Assembly (NCBI RefSeq): GCF_000146675.1
Contig: NZ_GL397214.1
Span: 1,372,756 to 1,436,755 of the forward strand
Reading direction: 5' to 3'
DNA length: 64,000 bases
Origin: Hoylesella marshii DSM 16973 = JCM 13450
GTDB lineage: Bacteria > Bacteroidota > Bacteroidia > Bacteroidales > Bacteroidaceae
Shown here: positions 51,499 to 59,005 of the stretch, piece by piece
Layout: each line of letters begins with the position of its first letter
Numbering within the stretch: position 1 is the first letter of the stretch
Position numbers and translations under genes: made by a program
Notes under the pieces: generated by a model
The model's database searches: none
The model's input: only the letters and a program-made list of their open reading frames with translations
What the model was told of the DNA's origin: nothing

Positions 51499-51999
51499 TC
51501 AGTATCTAAATTTCGTAAAGTGAATAATCGCAAGAGGCTTTGAGAGGTCGTAACCTCGTAACCATTCCTCCCAATCTTCAAGCGATAGACCGTTATTATT
51601 AGCAAGAGTTTTCCTGTCGAAGCACCTCCCATCTATATCAAAGAACTTAAACGATGACACCCCGTCTTTGTCCTTGTCAAATGACAGTTTCTGTATTCCC
51701 ACTCCGTCTTTAGCCGTCAGACGTGCTATTTCTACTTGTTTGCTGCGATACGGCCTGCCCGTCCACTGCCGGACAGATAACACAGCATTACCAGCCTGCA
51801 CCTCCTTGATGTGCTTCTCCCATAATGGATAGTTAGCGCGGATAGTATGCAGTTTTGGGCGCACATAGATACATTCTGAACTTCTGTTAAAAATCAGACC
51901 TGCATAAAAAGCTTCACGAAACAGCGTCGGTTCTCCCGCCTTGCTATGCTTGACGGGGAAACACCTTGATAATGTGATTACGTATGTTTTCCTTTCCAT
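51499..51999 (-). CDS. Phage protein, possible ASCH/PUA-like
   Basis: This 166-residue protein starts with YVITLSRCFP, followed by a stretch with KLHTIRANYPLW and a beta-rich AVLSVRQWTGRPYR segment, then KFFDIDGRCF. The middle recalls the ASCH superfamily, beta-barrel proteins that bind RNA or modified bases; I hold this loosely. It is the last gene of the early region before the origin-like gap. Confidence 0.5.
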   Translation of the reverse strand: MERKTYVITLSRCFPVKHSKAGEPTLFREAFYAGLIFNRSSECIYVRPKLHTIRANYPLWEKHIKEVQAGNAVLSVRQWTGRPYRSKQVEIARLTAKDGVGIQKLSFDKDKDGVSSFKFFDIDGRCFDRKTLANNNGLSLEDWEEWLRGYDLSKPLAIIHFTKFRY

Positions 52000-52006
52000 A
52001 TTCTTG

Positions 52007-52327
52007 TCATTTAAAATCCATAACTATTCTTTCTCCGACCTTATGTCGTGTGTATGTAAGGCTATCAACATCAAACCGCCTTACTTCGTCCTTGTTGGCG
52101 ACATAGAATATCCAACTTGATGGTACATATTGGGGGACATGCCTATGTGGGACAATAACGGGGCGAACGGGAACGAACGTTGCCTCTTGTACAACTATTG
52201 GCTCTGTGTCGTCCATGTGTCCAGGCGTATATTCCTTGTATACTAAAAAACCTTTGAAAAGTTTGTTTTCGCAGCCAAGCAGCACAAGTGCCAAGCTTAT
52301 AAAAATCAATATTTTTCTTATTCTCAT
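52007..52327 (-). CDS. Small lipoprotein in the early region
   Basis: The start at 52327 gives 106 residues with a lipoprotein signal (MRIRKILIFISLALVLLGC, lipobox LLGC). The mature part has a Pro/Val-rich stretch (VPVRPVIVPHRHVPQYVP) and a strand pair (SWIFYVANKDEVRRF). A lipoprotein among replication genes is unusual. Superinfection exclusion is a common role for such proteins but is not shown. Confidence 0.6.
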   Translation of the reverse strand: MRIRKILIFISLALVLLGCENKLFKGFLVYKEYTPGHMDDTEPIVVQEATFVPVRPVIVPHRHVPQYVPSSWIFYVANKDEVRRFDVDSLTYTRHKVGERIVMDFK

Positions 52328-52331
52328 ATTC

Positions 52332-52598
52332 TTAATCGTTTTTCTGTTTAACAAATTCCCTGCTGCCTACTCTGATATATTTCACGTCTTTGCAGTAGTC
52401 TCTAATGAGAACTTTTAAGCTAATCTCATTCAGTTTAGGACAATCTTCATTTTTGAAGATAATCGCATCACTTTGCCTATCTCCGAAATTGCGGAGCGGT
52501 TTCCATGTTCTGTAAGTGCTTGGCGGTTCACAGACGAAAGCACTCACGACATACCCATCCGAGGTGTTTTCGACTTGGAATTCAAATGCTACATACAT
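52332..52598 (-). CDS. Small early phage protein, unknown
   Basis: This 88-residue protein has a beta start (YVAFEFQVENTSDGYVVSAFVCE), a middle loop with RQSDAIIF and a helix with KVLIRDYCKDV. It lies 31 bases after the primase-helicase stop in the same direction. No family is recognised. Confidence 0.5.
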   Translation of the reverse strand: MYVAFEFQVENTSDGYVVSAFVCEPPSTYRTWKPLRNFGDRQSDAIIFKNEDCPKLNEISLKVLIRDYCKDVKYIRVGSREFVKQKND

Positions 52599-52629
52599 AA
52601 TTTGTCAGTTTTTTAGATTTCTCTTTTGT

Positions 52630-55600
52630 CTAAAACGGTTCGTCACTACCCTCACTCATCGGATTAAAAGGAAGATCTTGGTTTGCGATTGTGTTGGCGC
52701 TCATCGGTTGCACATCCTGTTCTTTCTCCGGGTTCGGTTCTTCAATATAAGTTCTACGGAAATCGATATTGTACAATTCTTTGAACTTATCGTAGTCGAT
52801 GATGATTGCGCTGGTCGATGTACTCTTCGGCTTGCGTATCTTGACCATTGTCTCCTGGTCATCGTTTCTCGGAACCTCGATGGTCTCCTCCCACGTGAAG
52901 CGACGGGAAGGTACGGTTCCGATATAGGATGGGTGGCTTCGCAGGTTCTGCTCCAAGGTCGAGAGCGTGCTACCCTCACTGTTGTAGCCACTGCGGTCGA
53001 AAATGCTGAATACGGCACTCATGCGCAGGAACATGACATTCGTACCTGGCTCAAAAGTAAAGGTGTGCGAGTCGCCTCGGGAATCCTTGCCTGTAACCTT
53101 TTTGGGCTGCTCGATAAGGAACTCGCGGCCTTCGGTGACCTGCTTGGTGTCAATCATGTTGTTGACAGCCGTGAAGAACATGGCCAGTTTGTCCGTACTG
53201 CGAATCAGAGAAAGTTGAAATCTTATCTTCTCCTGAGCTATCTTAAAAAAGTCGTCGTATGTAAATGGCAGACGCAGATTGGAATATCGCTCTATTAACT
53301 TCACCGTGCCGAGGAAGAGAGAAGCTGTTTTCATTAATCTGTCCATCTCACCAGAGTTGATAACGTCCTGTTTGAGTTCATTATACGCCTCTTGCTTGAG
53401 TTGTCGAAAATGATCCATAAACAAAGGGCGAAGTTCCAATATCTGCAGGAGCACATTTGATAGACCTATTTTATTGGGGTCTTCTATATTTTTCAACTCC
53501 TCGAAGATACGAACTTCATCCTGTGTGCGATTTCGGGGTTTGGGTACTTCGCAGACAATGACACGGCTCATCAAGGCGTTGTCATCACGCTGTGGTGTTT
53601 CCTGTCCGCAGATAATCACCGGTGCGAAAACCTTGTCGTTTTCGATTTCTTTGCCAGATGTACCTTTGCGCTTCTGTTTGCCATCGCCATCATAGACAAT
53701 ACCTTTTAAAGCCTGGAACTTATTGTCACTGATATCCTTATTGTTGTACTCATCGAGCACCACCGGTACATCCTTAAACATACCCATCATGGTGGCCATG
53801 GCAGCATCAGTACCTGTATTAAGGTTGAAAATGGGAATGTTTGGCGAGACGAAGAGGGAGCGAATAGAAATGGCTATTTGTGTTTTACCCGAGGACATCG
53901 GGCCCATGAAGAATGGAGCAGTGAAGAGACGGTCGATGCAGTGGATGTTGCTTCTGAAGGCGCACATGATAGCGAATATAATTGCCCATTTGCCGTTGTC
54001 ATTGATTTTGTAAACTTGGTCCATTAGCCCAACCCATTTCTCAAAGGTTACCTTTTTTTCGGCCGGGACTTCCTTGTAGACGAGCTGACTGATGAGTTCG
54101 TATTTGTCGGATTGCTTGCCGCTGCCGGCGTAAATTGTCGAAAAGGCAGGCAGATAGTAGTTGTTCTTATTGTGTGTAACAACACCCAGTTCGTTAACCG
54201 GCTCAAACCTCCATTGCCCGTCCACTCTGTGGAAGATTCCGTTTGCAAATGCAAAAAACTGTTCATCGCCCTTGCGGCTCATTCCTTCACTCTGCTGGTT
54301 GCCGTATGTCTTAATCTCCGAACACATCACAAAGTGACGGCTCATATAGGTCTTGATGGCTTTCCACTGCCATTCTTCGCCGTTGAAATTCACCGCCTCG
54401 TAATTGATGAGCACTTCTTCTATCGATGACATCTTCAGCAGAGCCTTTGAAGGGATTTCTATGTAGATGGGCGTGTCGTAGTAGCGGCGGTTAATGCGCA
54501 GCACACGCTTGTTCTGTTCGAAGTCATCAGAGAAGATGTGTAGCAGGGGCGTCATGAAGAAATCGGCGACCTGCGTCATGCCGTTGCCGTTCTTGTTGCG
54601 GAACATATAACAGACGGGTTCGCTCTTCTTGTTGAGCCGGGGGTAATAGCCACATTCCTTCCACATGCGGTGGTACTCCTCATTCTCCTGCACATAGTCA
54701 GGCGGCTCGTTTACATCGAAATCCTCGTCATCGAGATTGTCGGTCTGCATACTTACCTTCATAGCAGACTTCCGTTTCTGCACGAACGGCTTGCGGATCT
54801 CGTCGAACTGTCCCTTGGTCAGTTTCAATACTGAGCAGTAATGGTTACGGTTGACCGTTACGACAGTATCCTCTGCGTAAGAGGTCAGTTCAATACATCT
54901 TGAGATGAGAGGAACACGGTCGCCCGAATAGTTCTCCAAGAATCTGCCGTGCAGACCGATGTAATAATCCACGAAAGAGCCTGTGGAGTCGTTGTAGGTC
55001 ATCTGTATGTTGATGCCCGAACGGAACATCTCCGCCAATGTGTGCAGATAGTCGTTTTCCTCACCGTCGTTGTTGATGGCACAGCCACTCTCCGAAGACA
55101 CAAAATAACAATAGACCCTGCGAAGTTCCTGGATGTCGTTGCTTGACGGGCGACCTGCTATATATACGATAGGCTCCTCACCGTATCCATCGAGGAAATC
55201 CTGCATGACGGAGGTCAGTATGCCCGGGCGGTCACTCTCTATATTTTCTTTCAGCGCATCGACACCGAATAGCCCGGCCTGTGTCTTTGTTTTCGGCAGG
55301 GCTTCCTGTATTTTCAAACGGATGTTGCGCACCTTGTCATCGACGATTCCTATTTTGCTCTTGAAATCAGCAGCTACCGACTTGACATACTCCAGTCGGA
55401 GACCGGCATCACCTACGCATGCAACGAGCGAACAGATGGTGTTCAGACCGTCGCTGATGGTGGTCTCGTCTTTACAGCCATGCGGAATCAACATTCTTTT
55501 CAGCGCTTTTGGGAAAGTTTCTGTCAGCTCCTTCAATTTGTCCTGTGTCCGGCTGACATTGGCTTTTGCAAATTCGTCGGGGTCGGTTCCTTTCGGCAGG

Positions 55601-56589
55601 CGGATGCACTTTACCTTTGCCCCGGCTTTCAACAGCAGCTCGCAGTTTTTCAGTGAGGCCTTAACACCGGCAGCATCTGCATCATATACCATGACTACAT
55701 AGTCCGTGAAGCGCAGCAGCAGCTTCACCTGGTCATCCGTGAATGCCGTTCCACTGCCACCGATGACATTTTCCACCCCCATCTTGTACAGCGACATCAC
55801 ATCAAACTGCCCCTCTACCAGATAGGCAAATCCCTGCTTGCCGATAGCCTTCCGTGCCTGATAGAGTCCGAAAATGTGCTTGCCCTTGGTGAACAGCGGG
55901 GTCTCGCCTGTGTTCACATACTTGCCGACGCCCTCTCTCGGGGTGATGATGCGCCCGGAAAAACCGATAATGTGTCCCTGTATGTCATAAAATGGAAACA
56001 TCAGTCTGTCTCGGAACCTGTCATAGGTCCGTCCCTCATTGCTGCCAACGACATCTACCTCTTGGAGCCGTTGTAATGAATAGCCAGCCTTGGTGAGTTC
56101 GTTCATAGCCAAGTTCCCCACAGGGGCATAGCCTACGCCGAAGTCTGCGAGAGCCTTATCAGTTAAGGCATATCCTCGGGAGACAAGGAAAGACTCAGCC
56201 TGTGACAGGTTCTTCTGGAAGAACTTGGCTGCGGCATCGATAGCGATATGCTGCGCCTCCCTCTCTTTATAGCGTGCTTCCTCCTCCGGACTCATTTCTT
56301 TTTCCGGGAAATCAAGACCTGCCTGACCAGCGCACCAACGTAGAGCCTCTATAAAGGTTAAATTCAGGTAATTTTGCACAAACGAGATAACATCACCACT
56401 TGCGCCACAGACAAAACAATGATAGGTCTGTCTTGACGGACTTACCACCATCGAGGGGGTATGATCATCATGAAATGGACAGACACCCTTGTAGTTCACG
56501 CCCGCCTTGTGCAAGTGCGTGAAGGACTCCACCACATTCACGATGTTAAGAGCCGACTTAACCTTCTCGATGAATAATTTATCAATCAT
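52630..56589 (-). CDS. Primase-helicase, CHC2 + TOPRIM + C-terminal AAA domain
   Basis: The ATG at 56589 follows the previous stop by one base and gives 1,319 residues. A CHC2 zinc finger (Cys37, His40, Cys58, Cys61) and DnaG-type RNA-polymerase core with TOPRIM (LVEGQFDVMSL, VMVYDADAAG, about 250-310) fill the N-terminal third. The C-terminal part has a P-loop GPMSSGKTQ and VVLDEYNN Walker B, resembling SF3/DUF927-like helicases. A central ~350-residue stretch has no domain I recognise. It would prime and unwind DNA at the phage origin. Confidence 0.85.
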   Translation of the reverse strand: MIDKLFIEKVKSALNIVNVVESFTHLHKAGVNYKGVCPFHDDHTPSMVVSPSRQTYHCFVCGASGDVISFVQNYLNLTFIEALRWCAGQAGLDFPEKEMSPEEEARYKEREAQHIAIDAAAKFFQKNLSQAESFLVSRGYALTDKALADFGVGYAPVGNLAMNELTKAGYSLQRLQEVDVVGSNEGRTYDRFRDRLMFPFYDIQGHIIGFSGRIITPREGVGKYVNTGETPLFTKGKHIFGLYQARKAIGKQGFAYLVEGQFDVMSLYKMGVENVIGGSGTAFTDDQVKLLLRFTDYVVMVYDADAAGVKASLKNCELLLKAGAKVKCIRLPKGTDPDEFAKANVSRTQDKLKELTETFPKALKRMLIPHGCKDETTISDGLNTICSLVACVGDAGLRLEYVKSVAADFKSKIGIVDDKVRNIRLKIQEALPKTKTQAGLFGVDALKENIESDRPGILTSVMQDFLDGYGEEPIVYIAGRPSSNDIQELRRVYCYFVSSESGCAINNDGEENDYLHTLAEMFRSGINIQMTYNDSTGSFVDYYIGLHGRFLENYSGDRVPLISRCIELTSYAEDTVVTVNRNHYCSVLKLTKGQFDEIRKPFVQKRKSAMKVSMQTDNLDDEDFDVNEPPDYVQENEEYHRMWKECGYYPRLNKKSEPVCYMFRNKNGNGMTQVADFFMTPLLHIFSDDFEQNKRVLRINRRYYDTPIYIEIPSKALLKMSSIEEVLINYEAVNFNGEEWQWKAIKTYMSRHFVMCSEIKTYGNQQSEGMSRKGDEQFFAFANGIFHRVDGQWRFEPVNELGVVTHNKNNYYLPAFSTIYAGSGKQSDKYELISQLVYKEVPAEKKVTFEKWVGLMDQVYKINDNGKWAIIFAIMCAFRSNIHCIDRLFTAPFFMGPMSSGKTQIAISIRSLFVSPNIPIFNLNTGTDAAMATMMGMFKDVPVVLDEYNNKDISDNKFQALKGIVYDGDGKQKRKGTSGKEIENDKVFAPVIICGQETPQRDDNALMSRVIVCEVPKPRNRTQDEVRIFEELKNIEDPNKIGLSNVLLQILELRPLFMDHFRQLKQEAYNELKQDVINSGEMDRLMKTASLFLGTVKLIERYSNLRLPFTYDDFFKIAQEKIRFQLSLIRSTDKLAMFFTAVNNMIDTKQVTEGREFLIEQPKKVTGKDSRGDSHTFTFEPGTNVMFLRMSAVFSIFDRSGYNSEGSTLSTLEQNLRSHPSYIGTVPSRRFTWEETIEVPRNDDQETMVKIRKPKSTSTSAIIIDYDKFKELYNIDFRRTYIEEPNPEKEQDVQPMSANTIANQDLPFNPMSEGSDEPF

Positions 56590-56590
56590 G

Positions 56591-56998
56591 TTATTTTTCC
56601 TCTTCCTCAAATAATTCCAATTGGCGTGATTCGACTGCCTCCTGTATTGTTACTCCCAGGTATTCTGCCACGACTGCATACTCCTTGTCTGTGATTGCTT
56701 TTCGACCGAAGTAAAGATCCCAATATCTGCGCTGTCCGATTCCTGTTTCTTTATAAAATGTCCTTGTTGGGCTGAAGTCCTCGGGATGCCTAAATTTTAT
56801 TTTGAGCATTGCAAACAGAAGATTACGTTTCACCGTACGACCAACAGTTAGACGATTCCGTAGTATGTAGAGTCTGACAGACATTGAACTACGATCCAAA
56901 TGCGCGGCCATATCCGCAAGTGAGACCTTACCAAGATGTTGCCTAACATATTCTGCGTCCTCGACGGTCCATCTCTTGTTGTTGCCTTTATTACTCAT
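56591..56998 (-). CDS. HTH-type early protein
   Basis: This 135-residue protein has an N-terminal SANT/HTH-like part (KRWTVEDAEYVRQHLGKVSLADMAAHLDRSSM, about 8-40) and a second possible HTH near the end (KAITDKEYAVVAEYLGVTIQEAV). It directly precedes the primase gene. It probably binds phage DNA, perhaps controlling replication or the early operon. Confidence 0.65.
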   Translation of the reverse strand: MSNKGNNKRWTVEDAEYVRQHLGKVSLADMAAHLDRSSMSVRLYILRNRLTVGRTVKRNLLFAMLKIKFRHPEDFSPTRTFYKETGIGQRRYWDLYFGRKAITDKEYAVVAEYLGVTIQEAVESRQLELFEEEEK

Positions 56999-57176
56999 GT
57001 TGTATTAGACCATTAAACTCATTGTCAAAAACGAACATCCTTACACTGTCTTCAGGGTGTATATGTCCCATATTGCATTGAGCATATACTTTCAGGGCCT
57101 CGTATATAAACCGAAGATCTCTTTCACTTAAATCGTTAATAGAGAATTTGCCCCAGCTATCCTTGTCAATGAACAT
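56991..57176 (-). CDS. Small early protein, unknown
   Basis: The start at 57176 is preferred (61 residues) because it overlaps the upstream gene by only 11 bases; an earlier Met (57215) would overlap by 50. The protein is soluble and helical (LSERDLRFIYEALKVYAQ). No family is recognised. Confidence 0.5.
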   Translation of the reverse strand: MFIDKDSWGKFSINDLSERDLRFIYEALKVYAQCNMGHIHPEDSVRMFVFDNEFNGLIQHE

Positions 57177-57348
57177 TCCGCGCAGCAAAATTTGTTTTGA
57201 AAGATTCCGCCACATTCTGCCTGAGTAGCTTTTTCATTGTCGGTGTAAAGTGTATTTTCCCTCCTTTTTTATCTTTGAAACAGATGTTAAAACTTTTGAT
57301 ACCATTCTTGCGCTTAAAGGCCTTTCTTACTTTTCTGATGCTGGTCAT
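57166..57348 (-). CDS. Small basic early protein, unknown
   Basis: This 60-residue protein is very basic (MTSIRKVRKAFKRKNGIK) with a short strand-helix pattern (KIHFTPTMKKLLRQNVAESF). It could bind nucleic acid. It lies in the chain of overlapping early genes. Confidence 0.5.
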   Translation of the reverse strand: MTSIRKVRKAFKRKNGIKSFNICFKDKKGGKIHFTPTMKKLLRQNVAESFKTNFAARNVH

Positions 57349-57350
57349 GA

Positions 57351-57620
57351 TTACTCGAATTTAAGGTCAAAACTTTTATCTCTCTCCACGGCACGGCCGG
57401 ACATTCCAATGATGTTGCCCTCTTCTCCCTCTGTAAGGAACATTTCACGCTCACTATCCTTACTGGCAGAGAATGCCCGACCGTATTCATCCCATACAAT
57501 CAACTGAGTGTTCGTATGGGCATTGACCTGCCTGACATCAGAATATCGCAATTTCATCTCGTCAATGGTGATATCAGCACAGAGTGCATCTATCGCCCTT
57601 TCAAAATCTTTAACTTTCAT
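57351..57620 (-). CDS. Small early protein, unknown
   Basis: This 89-residue acidic protein has a helical start (FERAIDALCADITIDEMKL) and a strand-rich middle (TQLIVWDEYGRAFSA). The start overlaps the stop of the Cys-rich gene as ATGA. No family is recognised. Confidence 0.5.
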   Translation of the reverse strand: MKVKDFERAIDALCADITIDEMKLRYSDVRQVNAHTNTQLIVWDEYGRAFSASKDSEREMFLTEGEEGNIIGMSGRAVERDKSFDLKFE

Positions 57621-57745
57621 AGTCTTTTTGTTTGGGTTTCACATTTTTTTTCTTGACAGTACTGAACATACTCTTTTAGTTTCAAACAGTACAGTCCGTT
57701 GATACAATTTCGATGGAACTTACAGTTCCTGCACTCTTCATACAT
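57617..57745 (-). CDS. 42-residue Cys-rich protein
   Basis: The start at 57745 (MYEECRNCKF) gives 42 residues with Cys at 5, 8, 14, 20, 30 and 35. The CxxC start and regular spacing suggest a small zinc-binding protein or an iron-sulfur-like knuckle. A longer reading into the upstream gene is unlikely. Possible roles are excisionase-like or anti-repressor, without evidence. Confidence 0.5.
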   Translation of the reverse strand: MYEECRNCKFHRNCINGLYCLKLKEYVQYCQEKKCETQTKRL

Positions 57746-57935
57746 TGGGCCACAACTCCTTTTCCGACTTCTGCAGATAATCGGCAATGACCTTACGCTT
57801 GAGCGGATCAGGAATAAAATCCCCACGCAACCATCTGTAGACGGTCGTACTTGACACCCTGCAAAGAATAGCCAACTGTGAAATGACCTCGTTTCTTTGA
57901 TTGGGCAAAGAATTCACAAACTCTTTAAATTCCAT
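57738..57935 (-). CDS. Cro-like HTH regulator
   Basis: This 65-residue protein has one HTH (VISQLAILCRVSSTTVYRWLRGD, about 17-39) and a short tail, as in Cro/YdaS-type phage regulators. It is the first gene of the leftward early operon and diverges from the repressor across a 156-base region with promoter and palindromes. It probably drives the lytic choice. Confidence 0.75.
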   Translation of the reverse strand: MEFKEFVNSLPNQRNEVISQLAILCRVSSTTVYRWLRGDFIPDPLKRKVIADYLQKSEKELWPNV

Positions 57936-57950
57936 AATCTAATCTTTTTT

Positions 57951-58046
57951 AATGTTTTCATTGCTACTTCAAATGTTTTCATTATTTTCGTAGCGAAAAA
58001 TATGTTACGCGATGCAAAGATGCAACTTTTATTTGATATAAACAAA
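57951..58046 (-). promoter_or_regulatory. Early promoter and operator region of the lysogeny switch
   Basis: Leftward TTTG (58043-58046), 20 bases, CATCTTTG (58015-58022) is a near-consensus promoter. Downstream lie TTTTCG-TAG-CGAAAA (57985-57999) and two copies of the near-palindrome AATGTTTTCATT (57951-57962 and 57972-57983) 21 bases apart. These are the best operator candidates for repressor and Cro-like protein. Confidence 0.65.
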
Positions 58047-58091
58047 TATTTGAGTGATTATTTCGACTATTTATTTTAACCTATTCAAGAA

Positions 58092-58466
58092 ATGCATATG
58101 GAAGATAAAGAAAATGTAACAGAAAGAATCCTTCAAATTATAGAGAAAGAGGGACACAGCGTCGCGACCTTTGCGCGAAAGTTAGATATACCCTGGACAA
58201 CCGCCAACAATCTGCTTTCAGGGAGGAACAATCCAAGTTACGATCTTATCGTAAAAATCATAGAAAATTTTGATTGGGTTGATGCGAACTGGCTTGTAAT
58301 GGGCCAATCAAGCGTGGCAAAATCGGAAGAAAAAAACGTTTATCATATAATAGAATCACAACAGAGAACCATAGAGAACCAGCAGAAAACGATTGATCGA
58401 CTAACGAAAAGGCTTGTGCAGGACTTGTCTGATAAGCCTTCTAAAAAAGTGGCAAATGCAGGATAA
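58092..58466 (+). CDS. Phage repressor (CI-like, short form)
   Basis: This 124-residue protein has an XRE-type HTH (SVATFARKLDIPWTTANNLLSG, about 23-44, followed by PSYDLIVKIIENFDWVDANWLV) and a C-terminal coiled coil (IIESQQRTIENQQKTIDRLTKR). It lacks the S24 self-cleavage domain of lambda CI, so RecA-driven autocleavage is not expected. The coiled coil should dimerise it. It diverges from the early operon and is the main lysogeny gene; the second Met (58098) may be the true start. Confidence 0.8.
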   Translation: MHMEDKENVTERILQIIEKEGHSVATFARKLDIPWTTANNLLSGRNNPSYDLIVKIIENFDWVDANWLVMGQSSVAKSEEKNVYHIIESQQRTIENQQKTIDRLTKRLVQDLSDKPSKKVANAG

Positions 58467-58579
58467 TAAAGATGTATCCGAAAAAGTAGAAAGAGCGAAA
58501 ATACAGCTTTATTAATGATGTTTTTAAATAAAATAATCACCCAAATATTTGACTGTCTGATAATTTCATAAGGTCTTCA

Positions 58580-58601
58580 GTCGGCGAAAAGTCGGCGAAG
58601 A
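58580..58601 (+). promoter_or_regulatory. Probable integrase arm-type sites, right
   Basis: This is the same 22-base tandem block as at 13643-13664, 69 bases inside attR. The 200-base stretch between repressor and attR holds no gene. Confidence 0.7.
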
Positions 58602-58670
58602 CTACAACGATTCACAAACATGCCCTATTGATTATCAACACGATACCGATATACTTTTGGATTTCGTATT

Positions 58671-58708
58671 TCCAGTAATCCCGACTAAGACGATGTAAAG
58701 GGGTTGAT
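58671..58708 (+). other. attR core (38-bp direct repeat)
   Basis: Identical to 13571-13608. It contains a 14-base tRNA 3' fragment and the original left half of the tRNA terminator. Confidence 0.95.
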
Positions 58709-58723
58709 AATCAACCCCTTTTT
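58698..58723 (+). terminator. Original tRNA-Pro terminator, separated from its gene
   Basis: A perfect 10-bp stem AAGGGGTTGA/TCAACCCCTT with a 3-base loop and T-run. It is now 45 kb from the tRNA. The attL copy keeps a stem with one G-T pair but has no T-run. Confidence 0.8.
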
Positions 58724-58852
58724 CGTTGTTTTGGGGTAAGAAGTCTACGAAAATCTTGGCTCCGAAAGGAGGAAGCGATATAAAACACGGCTTTATCAAC
58801 CGCTGTTACCTAAATCCCACATCTCTATTACTTCTAATGTATTGATAGGTAA

Positions 58853-58894
58853 AAATAGAGAGGCTGTAGAATGGTTTTGCAGAGCTCTCTATTT
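58853..58894 (-). terminator. Stem-loop after recQ
   Basis: A 10-bp stem AAATAGAGAG/CTCTCTATTT (58853-58862 with 58885-58894) with an inner CTG/CAG step lies 112 bases after the recQ stop. The remaining bases to attR hold nothing recognisable. Confidence 0.5.
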
Positions 58895-59005
58895 ACTATG
58901 ATAATGAACTACATAAAAACACAAAGGATGGAAGATAAAAAAGGATATGTCAACGTGAAGAATGCGCTTTATTTTTAGATGCATCTATAGAGAACAAGGT
59001 ATGGT

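Larger units (their letters stand above)
13571..58708. mobile_element. Complete 45.1-kb temperate prophage in tRNA-Pro
   Basis: The element is bounded by a perfect 38-bp direct repeat. It encodes integrase, repressor and opposing regulator, primase-helicase, capsid, protease, terminase, portal, holin, endolysin, tape measure and tail proteins, with no broken structural gene, so it may be inducible. The tail proteins and large tape measure suggest a siphovirus-like particle. I cannot assign it to a named phage genus from sequence reading alone. Confidence 0.95.

Noticed and set aside
51426..51632. 68-codon frame overlapping the 51,499-51,999 gene
   Set aside because: Most of it overlaps the better-supported gene in another frame, and the rest has no supportive features.
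58671..58684. Second tRNA gene at attR
   Set aside because: Only the last 14 tRNA bases are present, as expected from integration.
13571..58708. Diversity-generating retroelement
   Set aside because: No reverse transcriptase or template/variable repeat pair is seen near the tail-tip gene.
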